Assembly (NCBI GenBank): GCA_029262005.1
Contig: JAJDAG010000052.1
Coordinates: forward strand, 1 to 56,044
Direction: 5' to 3'
Source of the DNA: Candidatus Zhuqueibacterota bacterium
Lineage (GTDB): Bacteria > Zhuqueibacterota > Zhuqueibacteria > Oceanimicrobiales > Oceanimicrobiaceae
DNA length: 56,044 nucleotides
Part shown: in pieces, positions 17,935-26,725 of the stretch
Position numbering within the stretch: position 1 is the first letter of the stretch
Layout: every line of letters starts with the position of its first letter
Notes under the pieces: generated by a model
Seen by the model: the letters and a program-made list of their open reading frames with translations, nothing else
Told to the model about the DNA's origin: nothing
Database searches by the model: none
Program-made: the position numbers and the translations under genes

Positions 17935-20900
17935 ATGTCTGATACCAATAAAAAGCAAAATGATAGCGATTGGCATAAAGGAATATGTGGTATTTGTCCG
18001 GCAGGTTGCTGGGTGGAAGTCAAGAAAGAGTCTGGTAAAATCACAGACATTCGTCCTGACAAATCGCATACACTCGGCATGATCTGCCGTCGCGGCGAAC
18101 ATGCTCCGGAAATAATCTACTCCGAGCACCGACTGAAATACCCGATGAAACGTATCGGGCCAAAAGGCACACATAAATTTGAGCGTATTTCATGGGATGA
18201 GGCCTACGAAACAATAGTCGAAAACCTCAATAGAATCAAAAAAGAATCCGGCCCTGAAGCAGTATCTGTTTACACCGGCCGTGGCGCTTTTGAGCTTTCG
18301 CTGTGCGATTTGTATCAACCCAAAGACGTTGCTGTATCTTCAGCTTCAAACATTCTCTTCCCATTTGGTTCGCCCAACACAATGGGGGTTGGTGCTCTCT
18401 GCTATGTTTCTTTCGCCATGATCGCCCCGCACGTCACCATGGGGCGCATGCTGGTGAACATGTTTAACGACATGGAAAATGCCGAACTTCTTTTTATCTG
18501 GGGTGCAAACCCGGCAACCGATTCGCCGCCTTTGGACATGCAACGATTAGAAGCCGCGGCAAAACGTGGCGCTGAAATCGTGGTCATCGATCCGCGGCGC
18601 ACCGATACGGTCAAACGCACCGGTGCGCAGTGGGTGCCAATCAGGCCAGGCACGGATGGCGCGCTGGCCCTGAGCATGATTGAAGTAATGCTGCAGGAGG
18701 ATCTTTACGACGAGGATTTTGCCGAGAACTGGTGTCACGGATTTGATGAGCTTCGCAACTACACTCAGCACTTCAGTCCTGCGGTGGCAGAAAATATTAC
18801 AGGTATTCCCGCAGAAACAATTCGAAGTCTGGCCCGTCGCATTTGTCAAGCCACCGGCGCTTGCCCGGTGATGTACACTGGGCTCGAATATTCAAACAGC
18901 GGCATTCAGGCAATTCGCGCCGTACTCGCCCTGTTCTCGCTGGCCGGGCATCTCGATATGCCCGGCGGCATTGGTCTGGGCATGCTGGACACCCATTTTC
19001 CAATCAACCGCAGTTGTAACCAAAAAAACCCAAATATCGACCTTGCCGTGGCCCGGGACAAAGTACCGATTTACAGCGACTATCGCGGCGAATCACACGC
19101 CAGCGGACTTGTGGATTCAGTTTTGCACGGTGACCCTTACCGCATCCGCGCTTTGATCATTCATGGCGCTTCCTTACTGACTTCCTGGCCACAAACGCCG
19201 ATTTGGCGGAAAACACTGTCCAAACTCGATTTCCAGGTTTGCATCGATCGCCAGCTCACAGCAGATGCTGCCTACGCAGACATTGTACTACCAGCCACCA
19301 CCATGTTTGAAATCGATTCATACATGGTTTACGGGCCTATTTTCAGGCTGCGTGAAAAGTTGATTGAACCGGTTGGTGAAGCGCGCAACGATTACCTGAT
19401 CATGGCAGAGTTGGCTAAACGCCTGGGCTATGGCCACCTTTATCCGCAATCTGAAGAAGAACTCCTGCGGTTCGTGCTCCAGGGTTCTGGTTTTTCACTC
19501 GAAGAAATCAAAGATGCCAATGGCTGGGTCAAAATTCCAACTCCCATGATGGAATACAAAAAATGGCAAAAGGGCAGCCTGCGACCGGACGGCAAGCCCG
19601 GTTTCGATACACCAACAGGAAAATTTGAACTTTGGTCAACCATTTTGGAAGACTATGGCTACCAGCCGCTGCCAAAATATACTGAACCCAAAGAAGGACC
19701 GCTTGCCAGTCCTGAAACGGCAAAAGACTACCCACTCGTGTTTAATTCAGGAGCGCGGCCGCACACGGATTTTCGCTCGCAGCATCACGGCGTCCGCGGT
19801 TTGTGCAAAGACAACCCTGAGCCTGCCGTTGAGTTGAATTTCAAAGACGCTGCAGAGCGTGACATCACTACGGGGGATCTGGTGCATGTCCAAACCACTC
19901 GCGGTTCAGTCGCCTTCCGAGCGCGTGTAACAGACGATATTGCCAGTGGCAGCATTGAGTGCAACATGGGTGGCGGCGGACCAGTCGGGCCAAAAGCATG
20001 GCAGGAATGTAACGTTAATGAGTTGACAGACATCAACAATTACGACGAGATATCCGGCTTTCCGGTTTACAAAGCGCTTCTGGCGGATGTAATCAAAGTT
20101 GAAAAAGGTTCGGCAAAAGTGAAGCGTCAAATGAATCGTACTGTCGATGCCTGCGGCCCGATTTTAATTAACAACAATGCCGCAAAAAACAAGACAGAGA
20201 AACGAATTTGTTTAGACAACAACGCCACAACCGAGTTGCATCCGCTCGCAAAAAATGAAATGCTGCCGTACCTGGATACAGCGTACGGCAACCCATCCAG
20301 CATTCACAGTGTTGGTCGCGACGCGAAAGAGGCTGTCGAAAAGGCCCGGCGCCAGGTGGCCAAACTCATCAATGCGCGACCGCGCAGCATTATTTTTACC
20401 GGAGGCGGCTCCGAGGCTGATAATCTCGCACTTAAAGGCGTTGCCTTTGCCATGGCTGAAAAAGGCAAGCACATCATCACCACGCAAATCGAGCATCCGG
20501 CGGTTCTCAGCACCTGCCGCTTTCTTGAAAAAATAGGCTACGATATCACCTACCTCGCACCCGATAAAAACGGCTGGATAGCGCCTGATAAATTACTTCG
20601 CGCGTTTCGAGACGAAACAATTCTTGTTTCAATTATGATGGCAAATAACGAAGTTGGAACGATTCTTCCAATAAAAGAAATGTGTGCCATCACGCACGAA
20701 CGTGGCGCACTATTTCATACGGACGCTGTCCAGGCAGCAGGAAAAATCAAAGTAGATGCGCAGGAATTGAATGTGGATTTGCTCAGTCTCTCCGGGCACA
20801 AATTTCACGGGCCAAAAGGCATCGGCGTTCTTTACATAAAAAAGGGGGTGAAAATCGAGCCACTGGTGCACGGCGGCATGCAAGAACACGGCCAGCGAGC

Positions 20901-21357
20901 GGGAACGGAAAACGTAGCGGCTATCGCCGGCATGGGCAAAGCTGCCGAATTGGCCTTGCGCTCCCTGCACCAAACAAAGGAGATGTTGATTCTACGCGAC
21001 AAACTCGAAGAAGGGATTCGCAAACGGTTGTCCGGTGCCATTCTGAACGGACATGTTGAAAACCGGCTGCCCAACACTTTGAATATGACGCTGCCCAAGC
21101 TGCGCGGTGAGTCTCTGGTTGTGGCCCTGGACCAGCATGGCATTTCACTTTCCTCCGGCTCGGCATGTAAATCAGGCTCGCCGGAGCCAACGCATGTGCT
21201 CATGGCAATGGGCAAAAGTGAAGAAGATGCCCATTGCGCCATTCGCGCTTCTCTCTCCCATCAAACAACAAAAGAGGAAGTAAAGCAAACTTTGTCAGCG
21301 CTCGATCAGGTATTGGAGGAAATGGAGACGACTGTGCGGTTTCTGCCGTGCAAGTAA
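17935..21357 (+). CDS. Molybdopterin oxidoreductase fused to cysteine desulfurase
   Basis: One 1,140-residue frame holds two complete enzymes. Residues 1-~730 are a bis-MGD molybdoenzyme of the DMSO reductase superfamily: a [4Fe-4S] motif (C18, C21, C25, C51), the molybdopterin core with FGSPN and a candidate Mo/W ligand C156 (GALCYVSF), as in polysulfide/thiosulfate reductase-like and Cys-type enzymes, and the C-terminal cofactor-binding domain with SGARPHTDFRSQHHG. A linker of ~25-40 residues leads to a cysteine desulfurase (756-1140) with His854 (IEHPAVL), PLP-binding Lys956 (SGHKFHGPKG) and active-site Cys1078 (SSGSACKSG), the NifS/IscS type. The start at 17935 has an AAAGGGG site; GTG 17884 and ATG 17887 are in-frame alternatives. 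No signal peptide, so cytosolic. No FdhD or electron-transfer subunit is adjacent. The substrate is unknown. Desulfurases give sulfur to FdhD for bis-MGD enzymes, so self-sulfuration is my inference. Confidence 0.92.
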   Translation: MSDTNKKQNDSDWHKGICGICPAGCWVEVKKESGKITDIRPDKSHTLGMICRRGEHAPEIIYSEHRLKYPMKRIGPKGTHKFERISWDEAYETIVENLNRIKKESGPEAVSVYTGRGAFELSLCDLYQPKDVAVSSASNILFPFGSPNTMGVGALCYVSFAMIAPHVTMGRMLVNMFNDMENAELLFIWGANPATDSPPLDMQRLEAAAKRGAEIVVIDPRRTDTVKRTGAQWVPIRPGTDGALALSMIEVMLQEDLYDEDFAENWCHGFDELRNYTQHFSPAVAENITGIPAETIRSLARRICQATGACPVMYTGLEYSNSGIQAIRAVLALFSLAGHLDMPGGIGLGMLDTHFPINRSCNQKNPNIDLAVARDKVPIYSDYRGESHASGLVDSVLHGDPYRIRALIIHGASLLTSWPQTPIWRKTLSKLDFQVCIDRQLTADAAYADIVLPATTMFEIDSYMVYGPIFRLREKLIEPVGEARNDYLIMAELAKRLGYGHLYPQSEEELLRFVLQGSGFSLEEIKDANGWVKIPTPMMEYKKWQKGSLRPDGKPGFDTPTGKFELWSTILEDYGYQPLPKYTEPKEGPLASPETAKDYPLVFNSGARPHTDFRSQHHGVRGLCKDNPEPAVELNFKDAAERDITTGDLVHVQTTRGSVAFRARVTDDIASGSIECNMGGGGPVGPKAWQECNVNELTDINNYDEISGFPVYKALLADVIKVEKGSAKVKRQMNRTVDACGPILINNNAAKNKTEKRICLDNNATTELHPLAKNEMLPYLDTAYGNPSSIHSVGRDAKEAVEKARRQVAKLINARPRSIIFTGGGSEADNLALKGVAFAMAEKGKHIITTQIEHPAVLSTCRFLEKIGYDITYLAPDKNGWIAPDKLLRAFRDETILVSIMMANNEVGTILPIKEMCAITHERGALFHTDAVQAAGKIKVDAQELNVDLLSLSGHKFHGPKGIGVLYIKKGVKIEPLVHGGMQEHGQRAGTENVAAIAGMGKAAELALRSLHQTKEMLILRDKLEEGIRKRLSGAILNGHVENRLPNTLNMTLPKLRGESLVVALDQHGISLSSGSACKSGSPEPTHVLMAMGKSEEDAHCAIRASLSHQTTKEEVKQTLSALDQVLEEMETTVRFLPCK

Positions 21358-21515
21358 AGCCTAACCCCGGCTGTGTGCAAAACAAGATGTGTCAAGGGGT
21401 ATTTTGAAAACACAAAACTTGGCTTTACGGCCCGCATCCGGCGTGCTACTCAGTTTTCAAACATACCAACAAAAACAGTTTAGGACTCAATGCATTTTAT
21501 GCAGAACATCGAACT

Positions 21516-23060
21516 ATGAAAACACAAGAAAAATACAAACTTTCGCCGCAAAAAATTGATGAAAGTATTGCGCTGCTCAAACATCTCGCCGAACACAGCG
21601 AGCAGCTCGTTGACCTGTCGGAAAAACAGAGAGTGGCCTTACTCACTGCCGCGGGAAAACTCTCTCGCCCTGATCGGCATGAAATCAGGAAGCGCAGGCG
21701 TGATGTACGGAAAGCCCGGCACCAGCTCATCACAGAGAAAGACCGGCGCGCCCGGGCTGCAACCGGTATCCGCAGCGCACGTACAGCAGAAGTATTCAAA
21801 GCGCCGGCCCAAGTATCCGGGGCAATTGCAGAGATAAACCCTGATGAACAAGAGTTAAGTTCTCCGCGCAATTGCTATGTTTGCAAAGCTGAGTTTACGC
21901 GGCTGCATTTTTTCTATGACTCCATGTGCAAAAGTTGCGGTGACTTCAATTATAAAAAACGGTTCCAGACCGCTCCGCTTCACGGTCAGATTGCCCTGAT
22001 TACCGGGGCTCGCTTGAAGATCGGCTATCAGGCGACACTGATGATGTTACGGGCGGGCGCCAGAGTCATTGCCACCACAAGATTTCCTGTGGACGCGGCC
22101 CTGCGTTATTCTTCCGAAGAGGGGTTTTCTGAATGGGGCGAGCGGTTGCAAATCTATGGTCTGGATCTAAGACACACGCCCAGCATTGAAATTTTTTCGC
22201 AATACATCGAACAAGAGCACCAACGCCTGGACATACTCATCAACAACGCCGCGCAAACTGTGCGACGGCCAGCCGGATTTTACGCCCATCTCATGGCCAA
22301 CGAGAATATCGAATCTCAGGAATTGCCGGAAAACGTTCAGGCCCTTCTGGGAAAACACCAGGCTTGCAAGGCACAACTCAATTTGCTTTGCAGCGACAAC
22401 TCCAGTTCAGCCAATCTGCCCGTGGCCTGGAATGGGCAAGGGCCGGGAATCGGGCTACGGGCCTCCGCACAACTTTCTCAAATTCCCTACAGCTATGATA
22501 ACTCATTAGATGTAAAAGAAGTTTTCCCAGAAGGACGGTTGGATGTTGACTTGCAGCAGGTGGACTTGCGCAAGACAAACAGTTGGCGGCAGCGTTTGGG
22601 TGAAATCCCAACACCTGAAATGCTGGAGGTACAATTGATAAACGCGGTGGCGCCGTTTGTTCTCTGCAATCGGTTGGCTGACCTGATGCGACGAGACCAT
22701 ACCGGCCAAAAACATATTGTTAATGTCACTGCAATGGAGGGCAAATTTCATCGCTTCAAAAAAGCCGACCGGCATCCGCATACAAATATGGCAAAAGCTG
22801 CCCTCAACATGTTGACCCACACCTCGGCCGGAGATCTTGGCAAAGACGGCATTTTCATGAACGCGGTTGATACCGGCTGGGTCACTGATGAGGACCCGGT
22901 AGATCTTGCTGAATTCAAACAAACCTCGCATGACTTTCAACCGCAGCTAGATATTGTTGACGGCGCGGCCCGACTTTGTGATCCTTTTTTTGACGGTATC
23001 TTGACCGGCAAACACTGGTGTGGCAAATTTCTAAAAGACTATAAACCAATTGATTGGTGA
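21516..23060 (+). CDS. SDR-family protein with zinc-ribbon-like segment, no catalytic Tyr
   Basis: A 514-residue protein. Residues 1-~105 are helical and very basic. A four-cysteine segment at about 116-143 (CYVC...CKSC) looks like a small zinc ribbon. A short-chain dehydrogenase fold follows, with [12 protein letters not shown] for nucleotide binding and [18 protein letters not shown]. At the catalytic site the usual YxxxK reads TNMAK ([11 protein letters not shown]) and the usual Ser block reads NVTAMEG, so the Tyr is replaced by Thr. The fold and Lys are kept. It may bind NAD(P) without standard reductase activity, or use another residue. It lies 158 bases after the molybdoenzyme fusion on the same strand and may be co-transcribed. 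The ATG has only a weak ribosome-binding site. Confidence 0.8.
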   Translation: MKTQEKYKLSPQKIDESIALLKHLAEHSEQLVDLSEKQRVALLTAAGKLSRPDRHEIRKRRRDVRKARHQLITEKDRRARAATGIRSARTAEVFKAPAQVSGAIAEINPDEQELSSPRNCYVCKAEFTRLHFFYDSMCKSCGDFNYKKRFQTAPLHGQIALITGARLKIGYQATLMMLRAGARVIATTRFPVDAALRYSSEEGFSEWGERLQIYGLDLRHTPSIEIFSQYIEQEHQRLDILINNAAQTVRRPAGFYAHLMANENIESQELPENVQALLGKHQACKAQLNLLCSDNSSSANLPVAWNGQGPGIGLRASAQLSQIPYSYDNSLDVKEVFPEGRLDVDLQQVDLRKTNSWRQRLGEIPTPEMLEVQLINAVAPFVLCNRLADLMRRDHTGQKHIVNVTAMEGKFHRFKKADRHPHTNMAKAALNMLTHTSAGDLGKDGIFMNAVDTGWVTDEDPVDLAEFKQTSHDFQPQLDIVDGAARLCDPFFDGILTGKHWCGKFLKDYKPIDW

Positions 23061-23668
23061 TGCTGTGTGGTCAAGTCTTATTGGTTGCGGCGCGGGTATG
23101 CGATAGTTTGCCAAAGCGACAAATGCCAGGCACCGTGCCACATCATCAGGAGCTATCCGGTTTCTTGATATTAACCCTTTTAGGGATGTTATGCCATTAA
23201 GTTAACACCAATGCCGCGAATTTTTTGTTGCAAGTCAATAACAAGATTGTAATCTTGTGGGAAATATGAAGGAACTGTAGAATTCTTCGATGGGGTAGCA
23301 ACTAAAAATATTACAGGGGGGCAAATAAGAACAACACAGAAAATCCTTTATACTCTCCATGGGTTATTGACGTTGAGCATGAAAAAGAACCGTGGAATAA
23401 GGAAGCACCTACCGGTAAGTAAAAAAATATCAAAAAGAAACAATAGTGAATTAGTCCGTCTAACAATCGCTTGCAGGACCCTGGTTCTCTGGGTTGGTTT
23501 TGTGTATTTTTCAAGGTATTGTCTTTTCAGTACCTTAAGTGCTCTGAAATCCCGCCGTGCGTGAAGTGGAACAATGGGACAGTCGTTTCGCTCCTGTCCC
23601 ATCATGGTGTAATTTATAAAAGACACAATACCACTTGATATTTCAATAAATATGAGCTAACTTTATAT
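23061..23668. other. Long AT-rich gap with small palindromes
   Basis: No credible gene in 608 bases. Two clear structures: an 18-base palindrome, ACAAGATT at 23241-23248 and AATCTTGT at 23251-23258 around two bases, and a hairpin ATGGGACAG / CTGTCCCAT at 23574-23582 and 23594-23602. Neither has a T tract. Composition changes from the housekeeping genes to its left, as expected of accessory DNA. Confidence 0.4.
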
Positions 23669-24073
23669 ATGGATGTGAAGAAGACAACAAATTCTATGAG
23701 CCTTTTCGCAAGGTTCTTCTACATTCTTATCACGCTGATATTTCTTGTTAAGGCTGAAAGCACGATATATGCGCCTACAGAGTGCTCCTATTATTCCCAT
23801 CCGACTGAAACTGAACTTGTTGTTACCACAGCGACAGACTATGATTTAAGTTTATTCAAAATAGACGCCCCTCCAAAACCGGGTTCTGACTTTGCTGTTG
23901 CTCATATTGATTTTATATCTCTCTGTAAGCTCACACTGTTAAATTATGACAACTATGTACGACATCAATTAAAGTCTCATAAGAGCGCTTTTTTACCAAA
24001 TCAGACACTCCTCGCAATTCTGCAAAAACACAATGTTTGGCATCAATCCTCTGGTGAAGATCCTGTTCTGTAG
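23669..24073 (+). CDS. Hypothetical exported small protein
   Basis: A possible 134-residue protein that I do not recognise. A hydrophobic segment at about 12-28 (FARFFYILITLIFLVKAES) may be a signal peptide, followed by a polar region with two cysteines. Met10 is an alternative start. No convincing ribosome-binding site precedes either. It sits in a sparse, AT-rich region upstream of an alpha/beta hydrolase on the same strand. It could be a chance open frame. Confidence 0.4.
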   Translation: MDVKKTTNSMSLFARFFYILITLIFLVKAESTIYAPTECSYYSHPTETELVVTTATDYDLSLFKIDAPPKPGSDFAVAHIDFISLCKLTLLNYDNYVRHQLKSHKSAFLPNQTLLAILQKHNVWHQSSGEDPVL

Positions 24074-24154
24074 TTAAATCTGCTGCATTAGTATCTCAGT
24101 TTTCTGCGAACGGCTAAATTTAAGACACCATAATCTTAATTGAAGGATAATGCC

Positions 24155-25186
24155 ATGTTACATACAAACAAAACTAAATCAAAGAAAAGACCAATAGTAA
24201 AATTCTTTCTCATGGGATGTGGAACGATTGTGACTCTGGTACTCGCACTTTTCATGTGGGTATACTTTGCGTTGTTCTCCGGGCCAGACGTAATGGAAAT
24301 GTCAGGATATCACCCTTTTCGATCGCTGGAAGCTAAAGAACGGTATCTGGAGTGGTATGATGAGCGCGTCAAGCACTGGCCAGTCATTTCGGAAACGAAA
24401 ATGGTAGAGACGTCTTTTGGTCAAACATTTGTCCGCATTAGCGGGCCGGATGATGCTCCGCCGTTGGTGCTGCTGCCAGGTGGCGGCGCTACATCGCTGA
24501 TGTGGCTGCCGAATATCGAAGCCTTGTCCGAAAATCATAGAACGTACGCGGTGGACCATATTTATGACGTAGGGCGAAGTGTTTACACGCGAGCCATCGA
24601 GACCCCGGATGACCTTGTGAACTGGTTTGATGAGTTGTTAAATGCTCTTGAACTCGGCGACAACGTCAATCTTGTGGGGCTCTCTCATGGAGGTTGGCTG
24701 ACCAGCCAATATGCACTCCGTTTTCCCAGCCGCCTGGACAAAATTGTGTTAATGGCGCCCGCAGCTACCGTCTTACCTTTTAGTTCGGAGTTCCTGAAAC
24801 GAGGGGTCCTCACTATGTTGCCGCACCCCTACTTTCTAAAAGGGCTGATGAATTGGCTGTTGAAGGATTTAGTACAAAAAGACGAAACCAGCAGGATGCT
24901 GGTTGAAACTGCGCTGGATGATGCTCTATTAGCTCGGCAATCTTTTAAGTTTAAGATGCCTATTCAGCCGACAGTCTTACAAGACAAAGAGTTACAAAGC
25001 ATCAAAGTTCCCACGCTCTTTTTGGTCGGTGAGAACGAGAAAATATATTCCGCCAGGGAAGCTGTGCAGCGCCTCAACGATGTTGCACCCCAGATCAAAA
25101 CAGAGATTCTCCCCAATTGCGGGCATGGCCTGACAATTACGCAGCGGGAGATGGTAAATAAGAGAATTCAACAGTTTTTGAAATGA
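24155..25186 (+). CDS. Membrane-anchored alpha/beta hydrolase
   Basis: A 343-residue alpha/beta hydrolase with one N-terminal membrane anchor at about 15-42. The nucleophile elbow is GLSHGG with Ser177, the oxyanion-side loop is LLPGGGATS, and the catalytic His is in NCGHGL near the C-terminus. The usual acid position reads VGENEKIY, so Glu probably replaces Asp. The ATG at 24155 is preceded at good spacing by GAAGGA; an in-frame TTG at 24140 lies upstream of that site and is not the start. Substrate unknown; esterase or peptidase-like activity at the membrane is plausible. Confidence 0.85.
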   Translation: MLHTNKTKSKKRPIVKFFLMGCGTIVTLVLALFMWVYFALFSGPDVMEMSGYHPFRSLEAKERYLEWYDERVKHWPVISETKMVETSFGQTFVRISGPDDAPPLVLLPGGGATSLMWLPNIEALSENHRTYAVDHIYDVGRSVYTRAIETPDDLVNWFDELLNALELGDNVNLVGLSHGGWLTSQYALRFPSRLDKIVLMAPAATVLPFSSEFLKRGVLTMLPHPYFLKGLMNWLLKDLVQKDETSRMLVETALDDALLARQSFKFKMPIQPTVLQDKELQSIKVPTLFLVGENEKIYSAREAVQRLNDVAPQIKTEILPNCGHGLTITQREMVNKRIQQFLK

Positions 25187-25603
25187 CAATGAATAAAGTA
25201 AAGTGGCAGTAGGTTTGCCTAACGAGCGGCTGGTGTTGGACGCGCGTTAGCACCGTGGTTTTTCAACGCTTGGTGCATCGTGTAAAGATTGGTGGTATTG
25301 TGCGAAAATCTGTACTCGAAAGTCGTGCGCCACACAGCCGCAACATTAGCTGGCTTGTGAACAATGAACATCCGGGTCGGCACCGAACAAGCCTGTCGAA
25401 ATCTTTCTGCTGATGCCGATTTTCGTTGCCTATGCGAGGAGAAAGGAGGTGAACTGCACGGACAGCAAGGTGGTCTATCACCCCAAGAAGATACCCGCTC
25501 TTTCACCGTCGAGAACACAGAGTGCGCTGATGTTTCGTGGATTTCTCGGCGTTCTCAGTGGACACGGCAGTGCGAGGTGGGAATCTCAAATCGAAGGAGA
25601 TAA
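25187..25603. other. GC-richer intergenic stretch
   Basis: Overlapping open frames here (25364-25607) have no recognisable protein character and no good start signal. A short GCCTAAC...GCGTTAG pair at 25218-25252 recalls recombination-site cores, but it is too short for an integron attC site. The stretch ends in a strong AAGGAGA ribosome-binding site for the next gene. Confidence 0.35.
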
Positions 25604-26269
25604 ATGATGAAGAATTTACAGAAGATGGGCGGCATTGCCGCACTGATCCATGCAGCGACATACGTAGTGGGCTTTGTGTTGTTTTCTACCTTACTAGCCG
25701 GCTTTGCCGAGGACGTCGAACCTATCCAGAAGGTGGCTTTCCTCGCGGACAACCAGGCCATCACGTACATATGGACCCTATTCATCTATGTAGTGGCCGG
25801 CGTCTTTCTGGTTATCCTGGCGCTAGCGCTCTACGAGCGGTTGAAGGCCGGCTCGCCTGCAATGGTGCAGACGGCGACCGCCTTCGGGCTCATCTGGGCC
25901 GGCGTGGTCATTGCTGCTGGCATGGTCTTTAACATCGGCTTGAGCACAGTCGTCGATCTCTATGGCAAAGACCCGGCTCAAGCTGCTACGGTCTGGTTGG
26001 CGATTAAATCTGTGTTTGATGGATTAGAAGGCGGGAATGTGATTTTTGGCAGCCTTTGGACTCTACTGATAAGTTGGGCAGCCTTGCGAGCAGGATGGCT
26101 TCCTAAAGCACTGAACTACCTTGGCGTAGTGATCGGTGTGGCGGGCCTCCTCGCAGTTGTACCGGCTCTCGAGGTGCTAATGTTCGTTTTTGGGCTGGGT
26201 GGGATCGTGTGGTTCGTATGGCTGGGGGTCGTCATGTTGCGCGGTAGTCAAAGTAAGGTGGGTTCGTAA
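25604..26269 (+). CDS. DUF4386-like integral membrane protein
   Basis: A 221-residue polytopic protein with about six membrane segments, starting MMKNLQKMGGIAALIHAATY. The glycine- and alanine-rich helices and the ALYERLKAGSPAMVQTATAF loop resemble the DUF4386 family, which has no known function. The CGAAGGAGATAAATGATG start is strong; either of the two ATGs could be used. The gene is visibly GC-richer than the AT-rich DNA around it and is flanked by gene-free stretches on both sides, which hints at recent acquisition. Confidence 0.7.
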   Translation: MMKNLQKMGGIAALIHAATYVVGFVLFSTLLAGFAEDVEPIQKVAFLADNQAITYIWTLFIYVVAGVFLVILALALYERLKAGSPAMVQTATAFGLIWAGVVIAAGMVFNIGLSTVVDLYGKDPAQAATVWLAIKSVFDGLEGGNVIFGSLWTLLISWAALRAGWLPKALNYLGVVIGVAGLLAVVPALEVLMFVFGLGGIVWFVWLGVVMLRGSQSKVGS

Positions 26270-26725
26270 CCCACCACCAAAAAATAGCTAATCGGGTAAG
26301 CGGGGGGGGGGCTCTCCCCCGCTTACCACAACACCCATGAACCTCGGGCTTTGTTGTCACGTGCCAACTTACCCGCAGACTCGGCCTTATATGATGTTTC
26401 TGTTCATCGGCTCACTGCTTTGATATTTATCCCGTGGGATTTTGTTTTATCCAACGGGACAGGCTTCCTTCCCACAGGGCCTCGCGGCACTGCAGTTGCC
26501 TTTCATTAGTAATTGCTGTACGTTTAAACATACAGAGGTTCATTTAAAGGGGACTTACACTCCATTAGTTCATCCCCATGCCGGGCGTACACACAAAACT
26601 CCCGCCGGCTCACCTGCATTATAATCAATTTCTTTATTGAGATTGTCGTTTAAATGTCTTATCATTTCGTTTTGCCAGTCACGCATTGAAAGCATCAAAT
26701 ACAGTTTCAAGGGAATTGCAATAAT
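26270..26725. other. Intergenic stretch before glnS
   Basis: No gene seen. It holds a very strong G/C hairpin at 26295-26327, annotated separately, and an imperfect hairpin at about 26431-26459 (CCCGTGGGAT paired with ATCCAACGGG, one mismatch). The glnS promoter should lie near the right end, where an AGGGA site precedes the ATG. Confidence 0.4.
26295..26327. terminator. Perfect 12-bp G/C hairpin after the DUF4386 gene
   Basis: Arms GGTAAGCGGGGG (26295-26306) and CCCCCGCTTACC (26316-26327) pair perfectly around 9 bases. A run of ten G begins at 26302. It lies 25 bases past the stop codon. No U tract follows, so termination would have to rest on the stem alone. Confidence 0.45.

Noticed and set aside
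18346-18677. Minus-strand open frames inside the molybdoenzyme domain
   Set aside because: They are shadows of a strongly conserved plus-strand gene and show no family pattern.
25218-25252. GCCTAAC...GCGTTAG pair that recalls integron attC cores
   Set aside because: The spacing (about 26 bases between cores) is far too short for attC, the right core does not fit GTTRRRY, and there is no integrase or second clean site nearby.
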